From Estrella lausannensis (lineage in GTDB: Bacteria; Chlamydiota; Chlamydiia; Chlamydiales; Criblamydiaceae): DNA of 64,000 nucleotides. The translations under genes were made by a program, and so were the position numbers. The stretch is taken from assembly GCF_900000175.1 (NCBI RefSeq), contig NZ_CWGJ01000012.1, positions 248,001 to 312,000 on the forward strand. Reading direction: 5' to 3'. This document shows, piece by piece, positions 7,927 to 17,063 of this stretch. Position 1 is the stretch's first letter. Each line of letters begins with the position of its first letter. Below the pieces are notes generated by a model. It was not told the DNA's origin, searched no databases, and saw only the letters and a list, made by a program, of their open reading frames with translations.

Positions 7927-9513
7927 ATGGCGATTTCATTCCGGCAGCAATTGACCTCATTGCGTGACACCCTCAATCCCTTCGTAAAAACCCTTGAAAC
8001 CTACCACTCGTTTTCCATCCGGTGGAGCCAATTTTTTCAAAAAGCCCCCCTGTTGCTACTCAGTATCGGCTTTTTGCTTGGAATCGCACTCGCCACCGAG
8101 AAGCGGATAGTCCTCGGAGTTGTCGCAAGCTTGCTTCTTGTCCTCTCTCTCAAAAGCAAAAATTCATGGGCGCTTGTCCTTTTTTTCAGTCTCGGCATTC
8201 TATACGCCGCGGCTCTTGTAAAAGTGCCTCCAAAAGGTTCTTCAGCGCTTTCCGGCACAGCGCTGTTTCACCCTGATTCCATCTCCCCCATAAAGCAATC
8301 AGGTAAGGATGCCCTAGCCTTCAAGGGAACCATCCAATATTTTGCAGGTTCTGATGGAGTGATCCTAGCAAAAAACATCCCCTCAGCATTTTCCATCAAA
8401 GACTTCCAGGGCCCTCTACCTTCTTCAGACAGTGCCTGGACGATCAAAGGTGTTCTTCAAGAAGGCAAAGGCAGGCTTTGGAAGTTTAAACCCACCTCTC
8501 CGGTATTTTGGAAGGAAGAGCCCAAAACATTCAGTTGGAACAAAATGAGGGAAGGGTGGAAATTTCAATTGAAGAGTTATATTCAAAAGAACATCCCGGG
8601 AGAAAAAAATCAAAATCTCATCGCCGGTATGGTGACGGGCTCATTTTCAGACCAAGAAATTACGCAAGGGTTCCAGCGCTTCGGATTGCAGCACATCCTG
8701 GCGATATCCGGATTTCACTTTAGCCTGTTCGCTCTCATTGCCACAATGCTTCTTAAACCCTTCTTCAAAGGGAAGATACTACTGATCCTTCTCACACTAT
8801 CGGTGACATCCTATTTCATTTTCTTAGGACCGACCCCTTCGGTTCAAAGAGCATGGGTCATGATTGTGCTGAGTCAGGCGGCATCTGTTTTCGAAAGGCG
8901 CATCTCCCCTTTCAATGCCCTGGGAGCCGCTCTCTTTCTCACTCTCCTCTACGATCCATTAAGCTTGCAAAGCCCTGGATTCATCTTAAGTTTCGCCATC
9001 ACACTCTCCATACTGGCGTTTACTCCCTTGAGCACTAACCTGCTTGATGCCCTATTTCCTCAAAGAACCTTTGAGGAAGCTTCTCAAATGAGCGGCGTTG
9101 ATAAAATGGGCTTCATCGCTTTCAACGCCCTGAAGAAGATGACAGCCCTCAACCTCGCCGTCCACGCTGCAGCCCTTCCGCTTACTTTAGCGCTCTTTGG
9201 TTCGTTCCCTCTCCTAAGCATCTTATTCAATCTTTTCTTTCCCACTCTCGCCGGTTTTGTCATCTTCCTCTTTATTTTAAGCGCTCTTCTTTACACCCTC
9301 TTCGAACCGATCGGAACCGCTCTCTTCGCCCTCACCTCCAAGGCATCGAACTTACTGCTCAGTTTCGCCCTGGACATGCCCGCCTCCTGGAACATCCAAT
9401 TGTCGTTTTCCTTAGCGGCGGACTGGGCCATCGCGCTCTCTTTTCTTCTCTTAATTCTGGCGGTGGCCGCCGGTCAAAAAGTGGAAGAAACGGGTGAGAG
9501 AGCGGTGTTTTAG
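7927..9513 (+). CDS. comEC: ComEC/Rec2-type DNA uptake channel protein
   Basis: A 528-aa polytopic inner-membrane protein of the ComEC/Rec2 family, which carries single-stranded DNA through the cytoplasmic membrane during natural transformation. Two N-terminal helices (residues about 38-80) are followed by a periplasmic DUF4131/OB-like region. The Competence domain then begins with the family signature QHILAISGFHFSLFA (about 255-270) and has at least seven more hydrophobic helices. The C-terminal metallo-beta-lactamase domain of long ComEC proteins is absent; the protein stops just after the last helix, as in other chlamydiae. Position between the ptsHI region and dnaJ matches CT339. Confidence 0.9.
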   Translation: MAISFRQQLTSLRDTLNPFVKTLETYHSFSIRWSQFFQKAPLLLLSIGFLLGIALATEKRIVLGVVASLLLVLSLKSKNSWALVLFFSLGILYAAALVKVPPKGSSALSGTALFHPDSISPIKQSGKDALAFKGTIQYFAGSDGVILAKNIPSAFSIKDFQGPLPSSDSAWTIKGVLQEGKGRLWKFKPTSPVFWKEEPKTFSWNKMREGWKFQLKSYIQKNIPGEKNQNLIAGMVTGSFSDQEITQGFQRFGLQHILAISGFHFSLFALIATMLLKPFFKGKILLILLTLSVTSYFIFLGPTPSVQRAWVMIVLSQAASVFERRISPFNALGAALFLTLLYDPLSLQSPGFILSFAITLSILAFTPLSTNLLDALFPQRTFEEASQMSGVDKMGFIAFNALKKMTALNLAVHAAALPLTLALFGSFPLLSILFNLFFPTLAGFVIFLFILSALLYTLFEPIGTALFALTSKASNLLLSFALDMPASWNIQLSFSLAADWAIALSFLLLILAVAAGQKVEETGERAVF

Positions 9514-9776
9514 TCAATGTGAACAGCCTTACATCAACACCCCTTGCGGCTGAATTAACCTACAGCCTTAAAAACAATCACAATCCGGGATTGATACACT
9601 TTTTTTGAAGCTTATACCCAGAAAGCATCACAAAATTCGAGACATCTCGCTGTATGTTTCTAATGCTAGATAGTTTGCGATCGCCGGACCTCTCAGGGTT
9701 TCGACAGGAGAATAGCACGTGCAGAGTACCGGATCGACGCCCATCGAAAAAAACACAGCCCGCACATGCTTTAGCA
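9514..9776. other. Non-coding gap between comEC and tRNA-His
   Basis: Nothing recognisable is seen. Frames open on the minus strand are antisense to the tRNA or too short, and no strong hairpin or repeat copy was found. Confidence 0.4.
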
Positions 9777-9806
9777 TTGACCAAAATTGTGGCATTAGGA
9801 TAAAAA
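9777..9806 (+). promoter_or_regulatory. Candidate tRNA-His promoter
   Basis: TTGACC (9777-9782), an 18-nt spacer and TAAAAA (9801-9806) end 12 nt before the first base of the tRNA. Confidence 0.45.
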
Positions 9807-9818
9807 TGATGCATGTTT

Positions 9819-9893
9819 GGCGACAGTAGCTCAGTCGGTTAGAGCACCGGATTGTGGATCCGGGGGTCGAGGGTTCGAGCCCCTTCTGTCGCC
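9819..9893 (+). tRNA. tRNA-His (anticodon GTG)
   Basis: A full cloverleaf can be folded. The acceptor is GCGACAG/CTGTCGC, the D-arm GCTC/GAGC, and the anticodon stem CCGGA/TCCGG with loop TTGTGGA (anticodon GTG at 9854-9856). The T-arm is GAGGG/CCCTT with loop TTCGAGC. The extra G at 9819 (G-1) opposite discriminator C73 (9893) is the identity element of histidine tRNA. The 3' CCA is not encoded (CAC follows), so it must be added after transcription. uppP begins 25 nt downstream. Confidence 0.96.
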
Positions 9894-9917
9894 CACTTTT
9901 TACCAAGGTGAATCCCC

Positions 9918-10703
9918 TTGAATTACCTTCAAGCGATCATTTTAGGAATCGTACAAGGACTCACCGAATTTTTCCCCGTCAGCTCCTCTGGACACCTGGA
10001 ACTCTTCCAGCTATTTTTCGGACTTGAAAACCCCAAAAACTTCATTTTTTTCGATCTCATTTGCCATCTAGGAACGCTACTGGCCATCTTTGTTGCATTC
10101 AAAGAGGAAATCAAACGCATCCTCTTTCAGGATAAAGCGGCGATAAAAGCGATCATGATAGCTCTTCTACCCCTCTTTCCTCTGCTCCTGATCCTGAAAG
10201 AAGTCAAAGCCCTCTTTGATAAACCTGAGCTGCTCGGATTCACCTTCATGATCACAAGCGTACTGCTATTCATCTCCATGCGCTTTAAAGAAAAACAGAA
10301 AGAAACAGCACCCAAGAGACAGTTCTCCTATAAAGCCCCTCTTTTCATCGGTCTTTTTCAGGCGTTCGCCATCCTGCCGGGGGTTTCTCGTAGCGGCTCA
10401 ACGATCGCCGCAGCTAAGATGGTCGGATGGACGGCAGAAGAAGCAATCCGCTTTTCATTCCTTTTGGCCATCCCCACAATATTGGGCGGAGCTTTGGTGG
10501 AAACACTCTCCTTGGTCAAAGAGGGAACCTTGCTAACCGCTGGATACTCCATGGCAGGCCCCTGCCTGGCGGGCTTTATCACTTCATTCGTCGTTGGACT
10601 CTTTGCTCTCAAAACCCTGATCACCCTTGGACTCAGGGCAATCCACTTCTTCGCTTGGTATTGCCTTCTCCTGTCGTGTTTCTGCCTTCTATATTTTCTC
10701 TAG
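9918..10703 (+). CDS. uppP: Undecaprenyl-diphosphatase
   Basis: A 261-aa polytopic membrane enzyme (BacA/UppP family) that dephosphorylates undecaprenyl pyrophosphate to recycle the lipid carrier of cell-wall synthesis. The two family signatures are intact: QGLTEFFPVSSSGHLELF near residue 14 and PGVSRSGSTIAAAKMVG near 155. About seven to eight hydrophobic helices follow each other. The start is a TTG at 9918 with AAGGTG seven bases upstream; no in-frame ATG fits. It may be co-transcribed with tRNA-His. Presence suggests a residual peptidoglycan cycle, in line with dapF and ftsK in the same window. Confidence 0.94.
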   Translation: MNYLQAIILGIVQGLTEFFPVSSSGHLELFQLFFGLENPKNFIFFDLICHLGTLLAIFVAFKEEIKRILFQDKAAIKAIMIALLPLFPLLLILKEVKALFDKPELLGFTFMITSVLLFISMRFKEKQKETAPKRQFSYKAPLFIGLFQAFAILPGVSRSGSTIAAAKMVGWTAEEAIRFSFLLAIPTILGGALVETLSLVKEGTLLTAGYSMAGPCLAGFITSFVVGLFALKTLITLGLRAIHFFAWYCLLLSCFCLLYFL

Positions 10704-10724
10704 ACCCTCTATTCAACTCCCCTG

Positions 10725-10957
10725 TATACCGAAAGTATCTCAAAACTTGGGATTTTGGCTTTGAGAAAGCCTCGGGATTGAAAGGATACAAAGTCATCTC
10801 ATATTTCTAATATTAGGTGGCTTACGATCATTCAATCGCGAGAGTTTTCTCTTTGCCAAAAACCAAATTTTGAGACACTTTCGGTATATACCGATAGAGT
10901 CGCACAATTTAAGGATTTACCTCCAAAAACACCCAATTGCGAGACATTTGCGGCAAA
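10725..10957. repeat. Family A palindromic repeats, one full copy plus an adjoining partial copy
   Basis: The first copy runs from TATACCGAAAGTATCTCAAA (10725) to CACTTTCGGTATA (10888). A second, degenerate copy starts in the shared TATACCG (10886) and ends near GAGACATTTGCGGCAAA (10957). The centre of the first copy (TTCTAATATTAGGTGGCTTA) is almost identical to that at 26161-26190, but its two arms are no longer complementary throughout. Confidence 0.75.
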
Positions 10958-11091
10958 TTACAAAGGCAATGGAGGTCTTGAGCCCTTAAGGCTTCGACCC
11001 AAAAAAACATTGCCAGCAACACCAGGGCCTTCGTCAATTCATAAGTGAATCATTGATGACGAGGCCTAACGAACGAACATCTAGGAGCTCC

Positions 11092-12192
11092 ATGATGGCA
11101 TCCCCTGTATCGGCCTCGGCATTTGGCCGCACAGCCGTTGATCTACTTCCTCCCACCACTCCCTCCCCTCTAAAGATTGAGGAGGAAGAATCCTTGGCGA
11201 CCGATTACACGCTTACTTTACCGCCTTCAGAGTACTTAGAAAAACAAACCAGTATGACTATGGATGCTGAGCGGATTAAGCGAAAAACGGAGGAGGAGGC
11301 AAATAACCGCTTATGGAATCGGCTACACGCCGGAATCAGGGATGTTCACGAAAGAGCCAGAACGAACCCTTTTCTTTTAAATCTGATCCAGGGACAGATG
11401 ACTTGCTCCAAAGCTTACGTCGTCTACCTTTGCAATCTTTACTGCCTGCACGCCGCCCTCGAACAGGCGCAGCAGACTATTGAAGATAAATGGGGCGAAG
11501 GCTTCTTTGTCTACCGGGAGCTGTTTCGGTCGAAGAAGATATTGGCCGACATTAAAGTGTGGTCTGTCTTCAATGAAACCGCTCACCTTTTTGCCGATAA
11601 AAATCCAGAGAGCCCCGAGTTTGTTCGCAACATAGAACCCTACATCCAGGAGAGCACTCTGAAGCTTGCTCGCTCCCTGAAAGAAGATGCCCTAAGCGAC
11701 TTACCGAGAACCTTTGGCTGCATGTACGCCCTGTATGGAACCATCATGTCAGGAGGGCAGTTTGTCAAAAAAGGAGTCAAAATAAGCTTCCTTGAACGTT
11801 TACAGTGGCAAATCGAAGAATATCAAGAGGAAATAAAAAATCCTTCTACCGCTCAAGATACATCGTCAGATTCCCTTGCCTACAGAGAAAAGGAATATTC
11901 CCTTGCTAAAACCAACATGATTCAAGCCGCTTTAACCTCTTCCGCACTTAAGGAAAAGATGGCGGAAGAGAGTGTTGCTCTTTTTTCATTCGACAAGGAC
12001 GGTTTCAACATCCCCCTCTTTAAAAGAGAGTGGCACCAGTCACTTAGCGACCTGCCGGAGAAACTTCAATTAAAAGAGGAGGCGCTTAAACTATTTGAGG
12101 CGCAACTGATTGAGTGTGCCGGTGAGGCAATCGGAACTGTGCTCGATACGATTGCAGCACTGGAAGAAAAATTAAGGAAAGGGGTAATTTAA
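11092..12192 (+). CDS. Heme oxygenase-like protein with eukaryote-type motifs
   Basis: About 366 aa. AGGAG at 11083-11087 places the start at the ATG of 11092 or 11095 rather than the upstream ATG at 11053. A 70-residue disordered N-terminus precedes a heme oxygenase domain. Human HO-1 blocks align without strain: LHAGIRDVHERA (proximal His86), YVVYLCNLYCLHAALEQ, then YGTIMSGGQFVKKGVK for YLGDLSGGQVLKKIAQ, and later VALFSFDKDGF for the GLAFFTF segment. The HO-1 Gly139/Asp140 pair is Thr/Ile here, and about 60 residues are inserted between the SGGQ helix and the following block. It would open heme to biliverdin, CO and iron if active; the lost Asp makes altered or lost catalysis possible. No signal peptide, no electron-donor gene nearby. 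Confidence 0.65.
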   Translation: MMASPVSASAFGRTAVDLLPPTTPSPLKIEEEESLATDYTLTLPPSEYLEKQTSMTMDAERIKRKTEEEANNRLWNRLHAGIRDVHERARTNPFLLNLIQGQMTCSKAYVVYLCNLYCLHAALEQAQQTIEDKWGEGFFVYRELFRSKKILADIKVWSVFNETAHLFADKNPESPEFVRNIEPYIQESTLKLARSLKEDALSDLPRTFGCMYALYGTIMSGGQFVKKGVKISFLERLQWQIEEYQEEIKNPSTAQDTSSDSLAYREKEYSLAKTNMIQAALTSSALKEKMAEESVALFSFDKDGFNIPLFKREWHQSLSDLPEKLQLKEEALKLFEAQLIECAGEAIGTVLDTIAALEEKLRKGVI

Positions 12193-12268
12193 AAGATGCC
12201 TCATGATTAAAATCTTTAAAAAAATTACTGAAAGTTATTTTGAAGAGTTCTAATCTTTAGATTACACC

Positions 12269-12424
12269 TATACCGAGAGCATCTCAAAACTTGGCATCGA
12301 GGCTTTGAAAGAGCCGCGAGACCGGATGTTACAAGCCACCTCATCTATATTATTAGCGGCTTGGAGCCATCCGCCCCTAGCGCTTTTCCCTTGCCAAAAG
12401 AATCATTTGAGGCGCTTTCGGTAC
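12269..12424. repeat. Family A palindromic repeat
   Basis: It runs from TATACCGAGAGCATCTCAAA to GAGGCGCTTTCGGTACA with diverged inner arms. It occupies most of the gap upstream of ftsK and ends about 20 bp before the ftsK start. Confidence 0.7.
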
Positions 12425-12444
12425 AAATGAAATAAGGGATTGCC

Positions 12445-14907
12445 ATGCGCGGAAAAACCGCCAAAACTCAGCGTTCAGCAAAAAAAAAGCCCCCCAAAAA
12501 AGAGCGTGATCCGGTCATCACAGGTCTTTTAGTTTTCACCTGCAGCCTCGCTCTAATGATCTCCATCATCAGCGCCTCATTCCACTCCCCTCCCGGCCAC
12601 CTGATGGGATCTTTAGGTCTTTTCCTGGGCAGATCCGCCATTGCTCTCTTCGGAGTGTCCAGCTATGCCGTCGCTATGTTTTGCCTCTGGGCGGGATGGC
12701 GCCTGCTGTTTTTAAAACCCATGAATAATTTAGTGAGAAAAATACTATACATCTCTCTTTTTGTTTTTTCTTCCAATTTACTTCTCTCCCTACTGGAAGA
12801 CAGGGCTCCAATCGCTGCGCGGGAAATCGAGAGACTTCTCTTTCCCGGCTACCTCGAACGCGGCGGACACCCCCACCTGGGAGGCACTCCGTTCTTTTAC
12901 ATCTATAAGGACCTGCCTGTAGTCAACTTGTCCAAAATGCTAAGCTCTTACGGCATCGCCCTTTTCTCGATTGCGCTTATCCTGACAAGCTTTTGCCTAC
13001 TCTTCAAAATCTCTCCTTCCGCTGTTGTGGACAAATTAAAAGGGCTATTGCCAGAGAGGCGGGAGCCCCCTCCTGATTCTTCCGCTGCTTCCACTCCTCT
13101 GGATCCTATCGACAAAGTCGAAGAGTTAAAGGTAGACGAGCCGCGTCTTGTCAAAATCAAGACAAGCCCCTTCGCCACGAATCAAGAAAAGGACTCGCAG
13201 CGGGAGATGGAGACCTTGATGATTAAACCGCAGCTCAACCTGACCGAACGCCCCTCCCTCTCAAGAAAGAACATTGACGAGTTCCCTGTGACAGTTCCGT
13301 CTCTCTTCTCCAAACCGGCGAAGATAGAGGAGACTCCTACGGAGACAAGTGAGCCCAAACCTAAGGGACCTGCCAAATCCTCCTTGAGACAGGCAAGCAG
13401 TGGTGAGCTAAACCCGGAAGCGATGTTAAATCTGGATCGATACACCCTGCCACCCGTCTCGCTGCTTACCCCGGCCGTAAAAAACGACACCAGCAGCCTT
13501 AAAAAAGACTTAAGAAGGCAAGCGGAAGTCCTGGAAGAGACACTGCAAAGCTTTGGCATTGAAGCTAAAGTCGGTCAAATCAACTGCGGGCCCACGATCA
13601 ACTCATTTGAAGTCCATCCTGCCATAGGAGTCAAGGTTCAACGCATAAAAACCTTGGAAAATGACATTGCCTTGAACATGGAGGCTAAATCGATCCGTAT
13701 CATAGCGCCGATACCCGGCAAAGCAGCGGTCGGAATCGAGATACCCAACCCAAGTCCCCAGGAAGTAGGCTTCAAAGATATGCTGCAGGCATATCAACAA
13801 GGAGGCAAAAAATTCAGCATCCCCATCCTCCTCGGAAAATCGGTTGCCGGAGAATGGGTGGTCAGCGACTTGGCCAAGATGCCGCATTTGATCATCGCCG
13901 GAGCCACCGGTTCGGGTAAATCGGTTTGCATCAACACAATCGTCATGTCGATTTTGATGACAGCACGCCCGGATGAAATTAAGATGATCATGGTCGATCC
14001 CAAGAAGGTGGAGCTGACCGGTTACACCAAATTGCCCCATATGCTCTCACCGGTAATCAACGAGCCGTTCGGAGCCTGCCAGGCACTGAAGTGGCTTGTC
14101 AAGGAGATGGAACGCCGCTATGAAATTTTAAAACACTTGGGATTAAGGAATATTCAGTCGTTCAACCAGCGAGTACCTGATGAAGCCCAGGAGTCTTCCC
14201 TGAGCATTGAAATTCCCAAAAAACTACCCTATATTGTCGGTATCATCGATGAACTTGCCGATTTGATGATGGCCGCAGAGCAAGATATTGAAACGCCGAT
14301 CGCAAGAATCGCACAGATGGCAAGAGCCGTCGGCATCCATCTTATCTTGGCAACGCAAAGGCCATCAAGGGAAGTCATTACCGGCCTCATCAAAGCCAAC
14401 TTCCCCACGCGCATCGCGTTCAAGGTCGCAAGCCGTGTCAACAGTCAGATCATTTTAGACGAGGTGGGTGCCGAATCCCTTTTAGGCAATGGCGATATGC
14501 TATTTTTGCCCCCGGGCACCTCGCACTTGAGCCGCGCTCAGGGAGCCTATGTCAGGGATGAGGATATTGCTAAAGTTGTTCAGTACATCTGCGATCAGGC
14601 GCCGCCCCAATATGCAATAGCCTCTTTTGACAACAGCATTGATACCGACAACGGCGTGGATGACGACACGGGGGGGGACGAACTTTTCCGGCAGGCGAAA
14701 GAAATTGTCATAAAAACAGGAAACGCTTCAACAACTTTCTTGCAACGAAAGCTTAAGATAGGGTATGCAAGAGCGGCAAGTCTCATGGATGAGATGGAGT
14801 CGCGGGGCATAGTAGGGCCTCAAGAGGGCAGCAAACCGCGAAAAGTGCTTGCAAAAGGCGCGCTGGCATTGGCAGAAGAGCCTGGCGTAAATGACATAGA
14901 TCAGTAG
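12445..14907 (+). CDS. ftsK: DNA translocase FtsK
   Basis: An 820-aa double-stranded DNA pump that clears chromosome ends at the division site and activates XerCD recombination at dif. The N-terminus is basic (KKKPPKKERD) and is followed by four membrane helices (about residues 25-190). A linker rich in Pro, Ser and Lys reaches about residue 330. The RecA-like motor has the P-loop AGATGSGKSVCIN near residue 487, the Walker B region YIVGIIDELADLMM and the ATQRPSREVITG block. A C-terminal gamma winged helix (DELFRQAKEIVIKTGNAS) would read the orienting DNA sequences. xerC is also in the window at 38.8 kb. It corresponds to CT739. Confidence 0.96.
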   Translation: MRGKTAKTQRSAKKKPPKKERDPVITGLLVFTCSLALMISIISASFHSPPGHLMGSLGLFLGRSAIALFGVSSYAVAMFCLWAGWRLLFLKPMNNLVRKILYISLFVFSSNLLLSLLEDRAPIAAREIERLLFPGYLERGGHPHLGGTPFFYIYKDLPVVNLSKMLSSYGIALFSIALILTSFCLLFKISPSAVVDKLKGLLPERREPPPDSSAASTPLDPIDKVEELKVDEPRLVKIKTSPFATNQEKDSQREMETLMIKPQLNLTERPSLSRKNIDEFPVTVPSLFSKPAKIEETPTETSEPKPKGPAKSSLRQASSGELNPEAMLNLDRYTLPPVSLLTPAVKNDTSSLKKDLRRQAEVLEETLQSFGIEAKVGQINCGPTINSFEVHPAIGVKVQRIKTLENDIALNMEAKSIRIIAPIPGKAAVGIEIPNPSPQEVGFKDMLQAYQQGGKKFSIPILLGKSVAGEWVVSDLAKMPHLIIAGATGSGKSVCINTIVMSILMTARPDEIKMIMVDPKKVELTGYTKLPHMLSPVINEPFGACQALKWLVKEMERRYEILKHLGLRNIQSFNQRVPDEAQESSLSIEIPKKLPYIVGIIDELADLMMAAEQDIETPIARIAQMARAVGIHLILATQRPSREVITGLIKANFPTRIAFKVASRVNSQIILDEVGAESLLGNGDMLFLPPGTSHLSRAQGAYVRDEDIAKVVQYICDQAPPQYAIASFDNSIDTDNGVDDDTGGDELFRQAKEIVIKTGNASTTFLQRKLKIGYARAASLMDEMESRGIVGPQEGSKPRKVLAKGALALAEEPGVNDIDQ

Positions 14908-14912
14908 AGAAG

Positions 14913-15158
14913 ATGAACGACACAACAGAACGTTTAGAGAAAAAACAGATTGAAAAAGCCAAGAGGCTACGATACCTCGGGTGGTTATTCTTTGTGATTT
15001 CCATGCTTTCTGCCGTCATGGCCTACTCTGCTGATTTTGAATCAGTGCGCGACTACATCCCTTTAAGCCCCACTGAGCAAGAAGGCTATTTCATGATGTC
15101 CATCGTCATGGGAGTGCTTGGCATGTTCTGCTTCAAGTCAACCACGCATCCGCAATAA
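14913..15158 (+). CDS. Small membrane protein, hypothetical
   Basis: An 81-aa protein with two predicted membrane helices (residues about 23-41, WLFFVISMLSAVMAYS, and 60-74, MMSIVMGVLGMFCF) separated by a short acidic loop. The N-terminus is charged (KKQIEKAKRLR). It starts 5 nt after the ftsK stop, so it is probably translated from the same message. No family is recognised; a role in envelope or division next to FtsK is only suggested by position. Confidence 0.7.
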   Translation: MNDTTERLEKKQIEKAKRLRYLGWLFFVISMLSAVMAYSADFESVRDYIPLSPTEQEGYFMMSIVMGVLGMFCFKSTTHPQ

Positions 15159-15239
15159 TTCCCCATCTTAGTGATCACTCCCCTAGTCAAGGACCAAATT
15201 CTTAGATGATTTCTGCATAACAAGCAGAACACCCCTACA

Positions 15240-15575
15240 TCACGATGGGTATCCATGATCTAAATGGATGATCCCTTTAAGCCTTTTGACGTTTTTGATG
15301 AAGACACGATTTGCCTCTTCGAACCGAAGCAACTTCTCTTTGATTCCAAGGCTCAGCGCGTCCTCTCCGGTATTCAATCCCCTGGCAGAGGGAGCGCCAA
15401 GAATGCGGTTGATCTCTTCCAAAATAGCATTTTGCCTATCCTGTAGAGCCTCTAATTCCGTAAAGGAGATATCATGCCGTGTCATCTGAGCCAGCGCTTC
15501 TGCAACTTGGACTAAATCATCTGTCAAACGATCCAATCTTCTCAGTGCATCTTCTCGCGATTCCATCAATGACAC
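15240..15575 (-). CDS. Small helical protein, hypothetical
   Basis: A 111-aa protein predicted to be all-helical and possibly coiled-coil (RRLDRLTDDLVQVAEALAQM, later KEKLLRFEEANRVFIKN). Size, helicity and charge resemble small flagellar/type III chaperones of the FlgN/FliT kind, but no signature allows that assignment. It is transcribed opposite to the surrounding ftsK and yycJ genes and appears monocistronic. Confidence 0.6.
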   Translation of the reverse strand: MSLMESREDALRRLDRLTDDLVQVAEALAQMTRHDISFTELEALQDRQNAILEEINRILGAPSARGLNTGEDALSLGIKEKLLRFEEANRVFIKNVKRLKGIIHLDHGYPS

Positions 15576-15625
15576 GCCTTACCCGGAAATAAAATTAAAC
15601 AGAGGTCTTCACTCTTGCCTGACTC

Positions 15626-15674
15626 TATACCGATACTATCTCAAAATTTGGGATTTTGAGACACTTTCAGTATA
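15626..15674. repeat. Family A short derivative
   Basis: Only the two termini remain, joined head to head: TATACCGATACTATCTCAAA and TTTTGAGACACTTTCAGTATA. It looks like an internal deletion of the full palindrome; a near-identical short form is at 26591. Confidence 0.7.
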
Positions 15675-15744
15675 AACAGTCTATTAAACGACTGAGGCGC
15701 CACACTTCTTCCATATGCCATTTTGATAGATTCCTTTCCACTGT

Positions 15745-15827
15745 TAAGAGACGGCCCGTAACCTGAAATCGTATGATGGGTTGCCGAGTTAGGTTATAAG
15801 CTTATAACCCTAGTGGGCCATCTCTTA
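15745..15827. repeat. Family B short copy
   Basis: An 83-bp palindrome with ends TAAGAGACGGCCCGT and GTGGGCCATCTCTTA and a central GGTTATAAGCTTATAACC. The remainder of the 15576-16045 gap shows no gene. Confidence 0.75.
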
Positions 15828-16045
15828 TAAAAGCCTCTGACAACACACCACAAAATTGAGGATATGCAAATCAATTTCCGCATTTGCGAGAAGCTATCGC
15901 CTGCCTGGAGCGGAATCAAAAAATTCCTCTTCTTCATATTTAAAGGGCATCTGTGTTAAAACTTGGTGCGATGAAGCTTTATGACTGCCACTCGGGTTAT
16001 AAGCTTCCGGCCTTTCGTCAACAGAAGAAGAAGTACAAGGAAATA

Positions 16046-16852
16046 ATGAACGGTTTCTGCCCTCTCGCCTCCGGTTCTAAAGGGAACTGCATCTTTTTGG
16101 GAACCAAGGAAGCAAAAATATTGATCGATGCCGGAATAAGCACGAGGGCAACGCGCAACAAACTTGCCTCCATCGGCGTTTCAATAGAGGAAATCGACGC
16201 AATCTTGATAACGCACGATCACGGCGACCATATCCAGGGCCTGAAGGTAATGGCTTTTGATATGGGGATTCCCGTACTGGCAAACCACGAGACGGCCAAA
16301 GGGATTGCCGCATATTTTGAAGAGTGCCCTAAATTTAAGATTTTCACTACCGGTGAGACTTTTGAATTCAGGGATCTTGAAATTCATCCCTTCACCATTC
16401 CTCACGACACCTTAGATCCTGTCGGATTCTCCATGCGCTATGAGGCGTTGAAACTCGGCTTCTGTACCGATCTTGGTTTTGTGACATCGCTAGTGAGGGA
16501 GCAGCTGAAAGACACCGACTACCTCTACGTCGAGGCCAACCATGACCCCGAACTGGTCCACGCCTCAGCGCGTCCCCCTGTGTACAAGCAGCGTGTTCTC
16601 GGCAAAACCGGACACCTCTCCAACCTAGCCTGCGCGGAGCTTTTGCATTACATATCCCACCCGGGACTGAAAAAAGTGATTTTGGGACACCTCTCAAGTG
16701 AGTGCAACACTAAGGAGCGCGCTCTCGAGACTATAAGAAACTACTTAGGTAAGCACTCCATCGACTTGAACCTTTCCGTTGCACTGCAAGATACCGTCTC
16801 AGAGCCTGTGTACTTTGAACTGGGTGCAGAAATACCTCTTCAGCATTGTTGA
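16046..16852 (+). CDS. yycJ: MBL-fold metallohydrolase, YycJ/WalJ type
   Basis: A 268-aa metallo-beta-lactamase-fold hydrolase of the YycJ/WalJ family, whose Gram-positive members are linked to cell-wall signalling and DNA repair as 5'-3' exonucleases. The N-terminal block CPLASGSKGNCIFL is diagnostic. The metal-binding THDHGDHIQG follows at about residue 55, with later ligands in FCTDLG and VILGHLSSECN. The start at 16046 is preferred because AAGGA lies just upstream and homology begins at MNGFCPLASG; a longer frame from 15953 adds 31 unrelated residues. In C. trachomatis the homologue (CT738) is next to ftsK, as here. Confidence 0.9.
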   Translation: MNGFCPLASGSKGNCIFLGTKEAKILIDAGISTRATRNKLASIGVSIEEIDAILITHDHGDHIQGLKVMAFDMGIPVLANHETAKGIAAYFEECPKFKIFTTGETFEFRDLEIHPFTIPHDTLDPVGFSMRYEALKLGFCTDLGFVTSLVREQLKDTDYLYVEANHDPELVHASARPPVYKQRVLGKTGHLSNLACAELLHYISHPGLKKVILGHLSSECNTKERALETIRNYLGKHSIDLNLSVALQDTVSEPVYFELGAEIPLQHC

Positions 16853-17003
16853 TTCGCTAGGTATCACAAGCTTCGACACGGCTTTCCGGAAGCCACAAAA
16901 AAACAGAAAGTTTGTAATCGCCCCATTATTTCTACTGCTGGTGACCAGCAATCCTTCTTGGAGAGTCTTCCCAAATATTGATAAAATTTCTGAATAAACG
17001 AGC

Positions 17004-17043
17004 AAAAAAAAATAGTATGATTTGATCGGATCAAATCATACTA
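17004..17043 (-). terminator. Intrinsic terminator of the rpsU-dnaJ unit
   Basis: A perfect 15-bp stem (TAGTATGATTTGATC and its complement) with a one-base spacer is followed on the minus strand by nine T residues. It lies 20 bp past the dnaJ stop. Confidence 0.85.
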
Positions 17044-17063
17044 CTTCTATTCGGAGGATCTTT

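Noticed and set aside
9628-9906. Open frame on the minus strand across tRNA-His
   Set aside because: It reads through the antisense of the tRNA (GLEPSTPGSTIRCSNRLSYC is typical of such shadows) and has no ribosome site.
15953-16045. Upstream extension of yycJ
   Set aside because: The 31 extra residues have no family homology and the ATG at 16046 has a better ribosome site.
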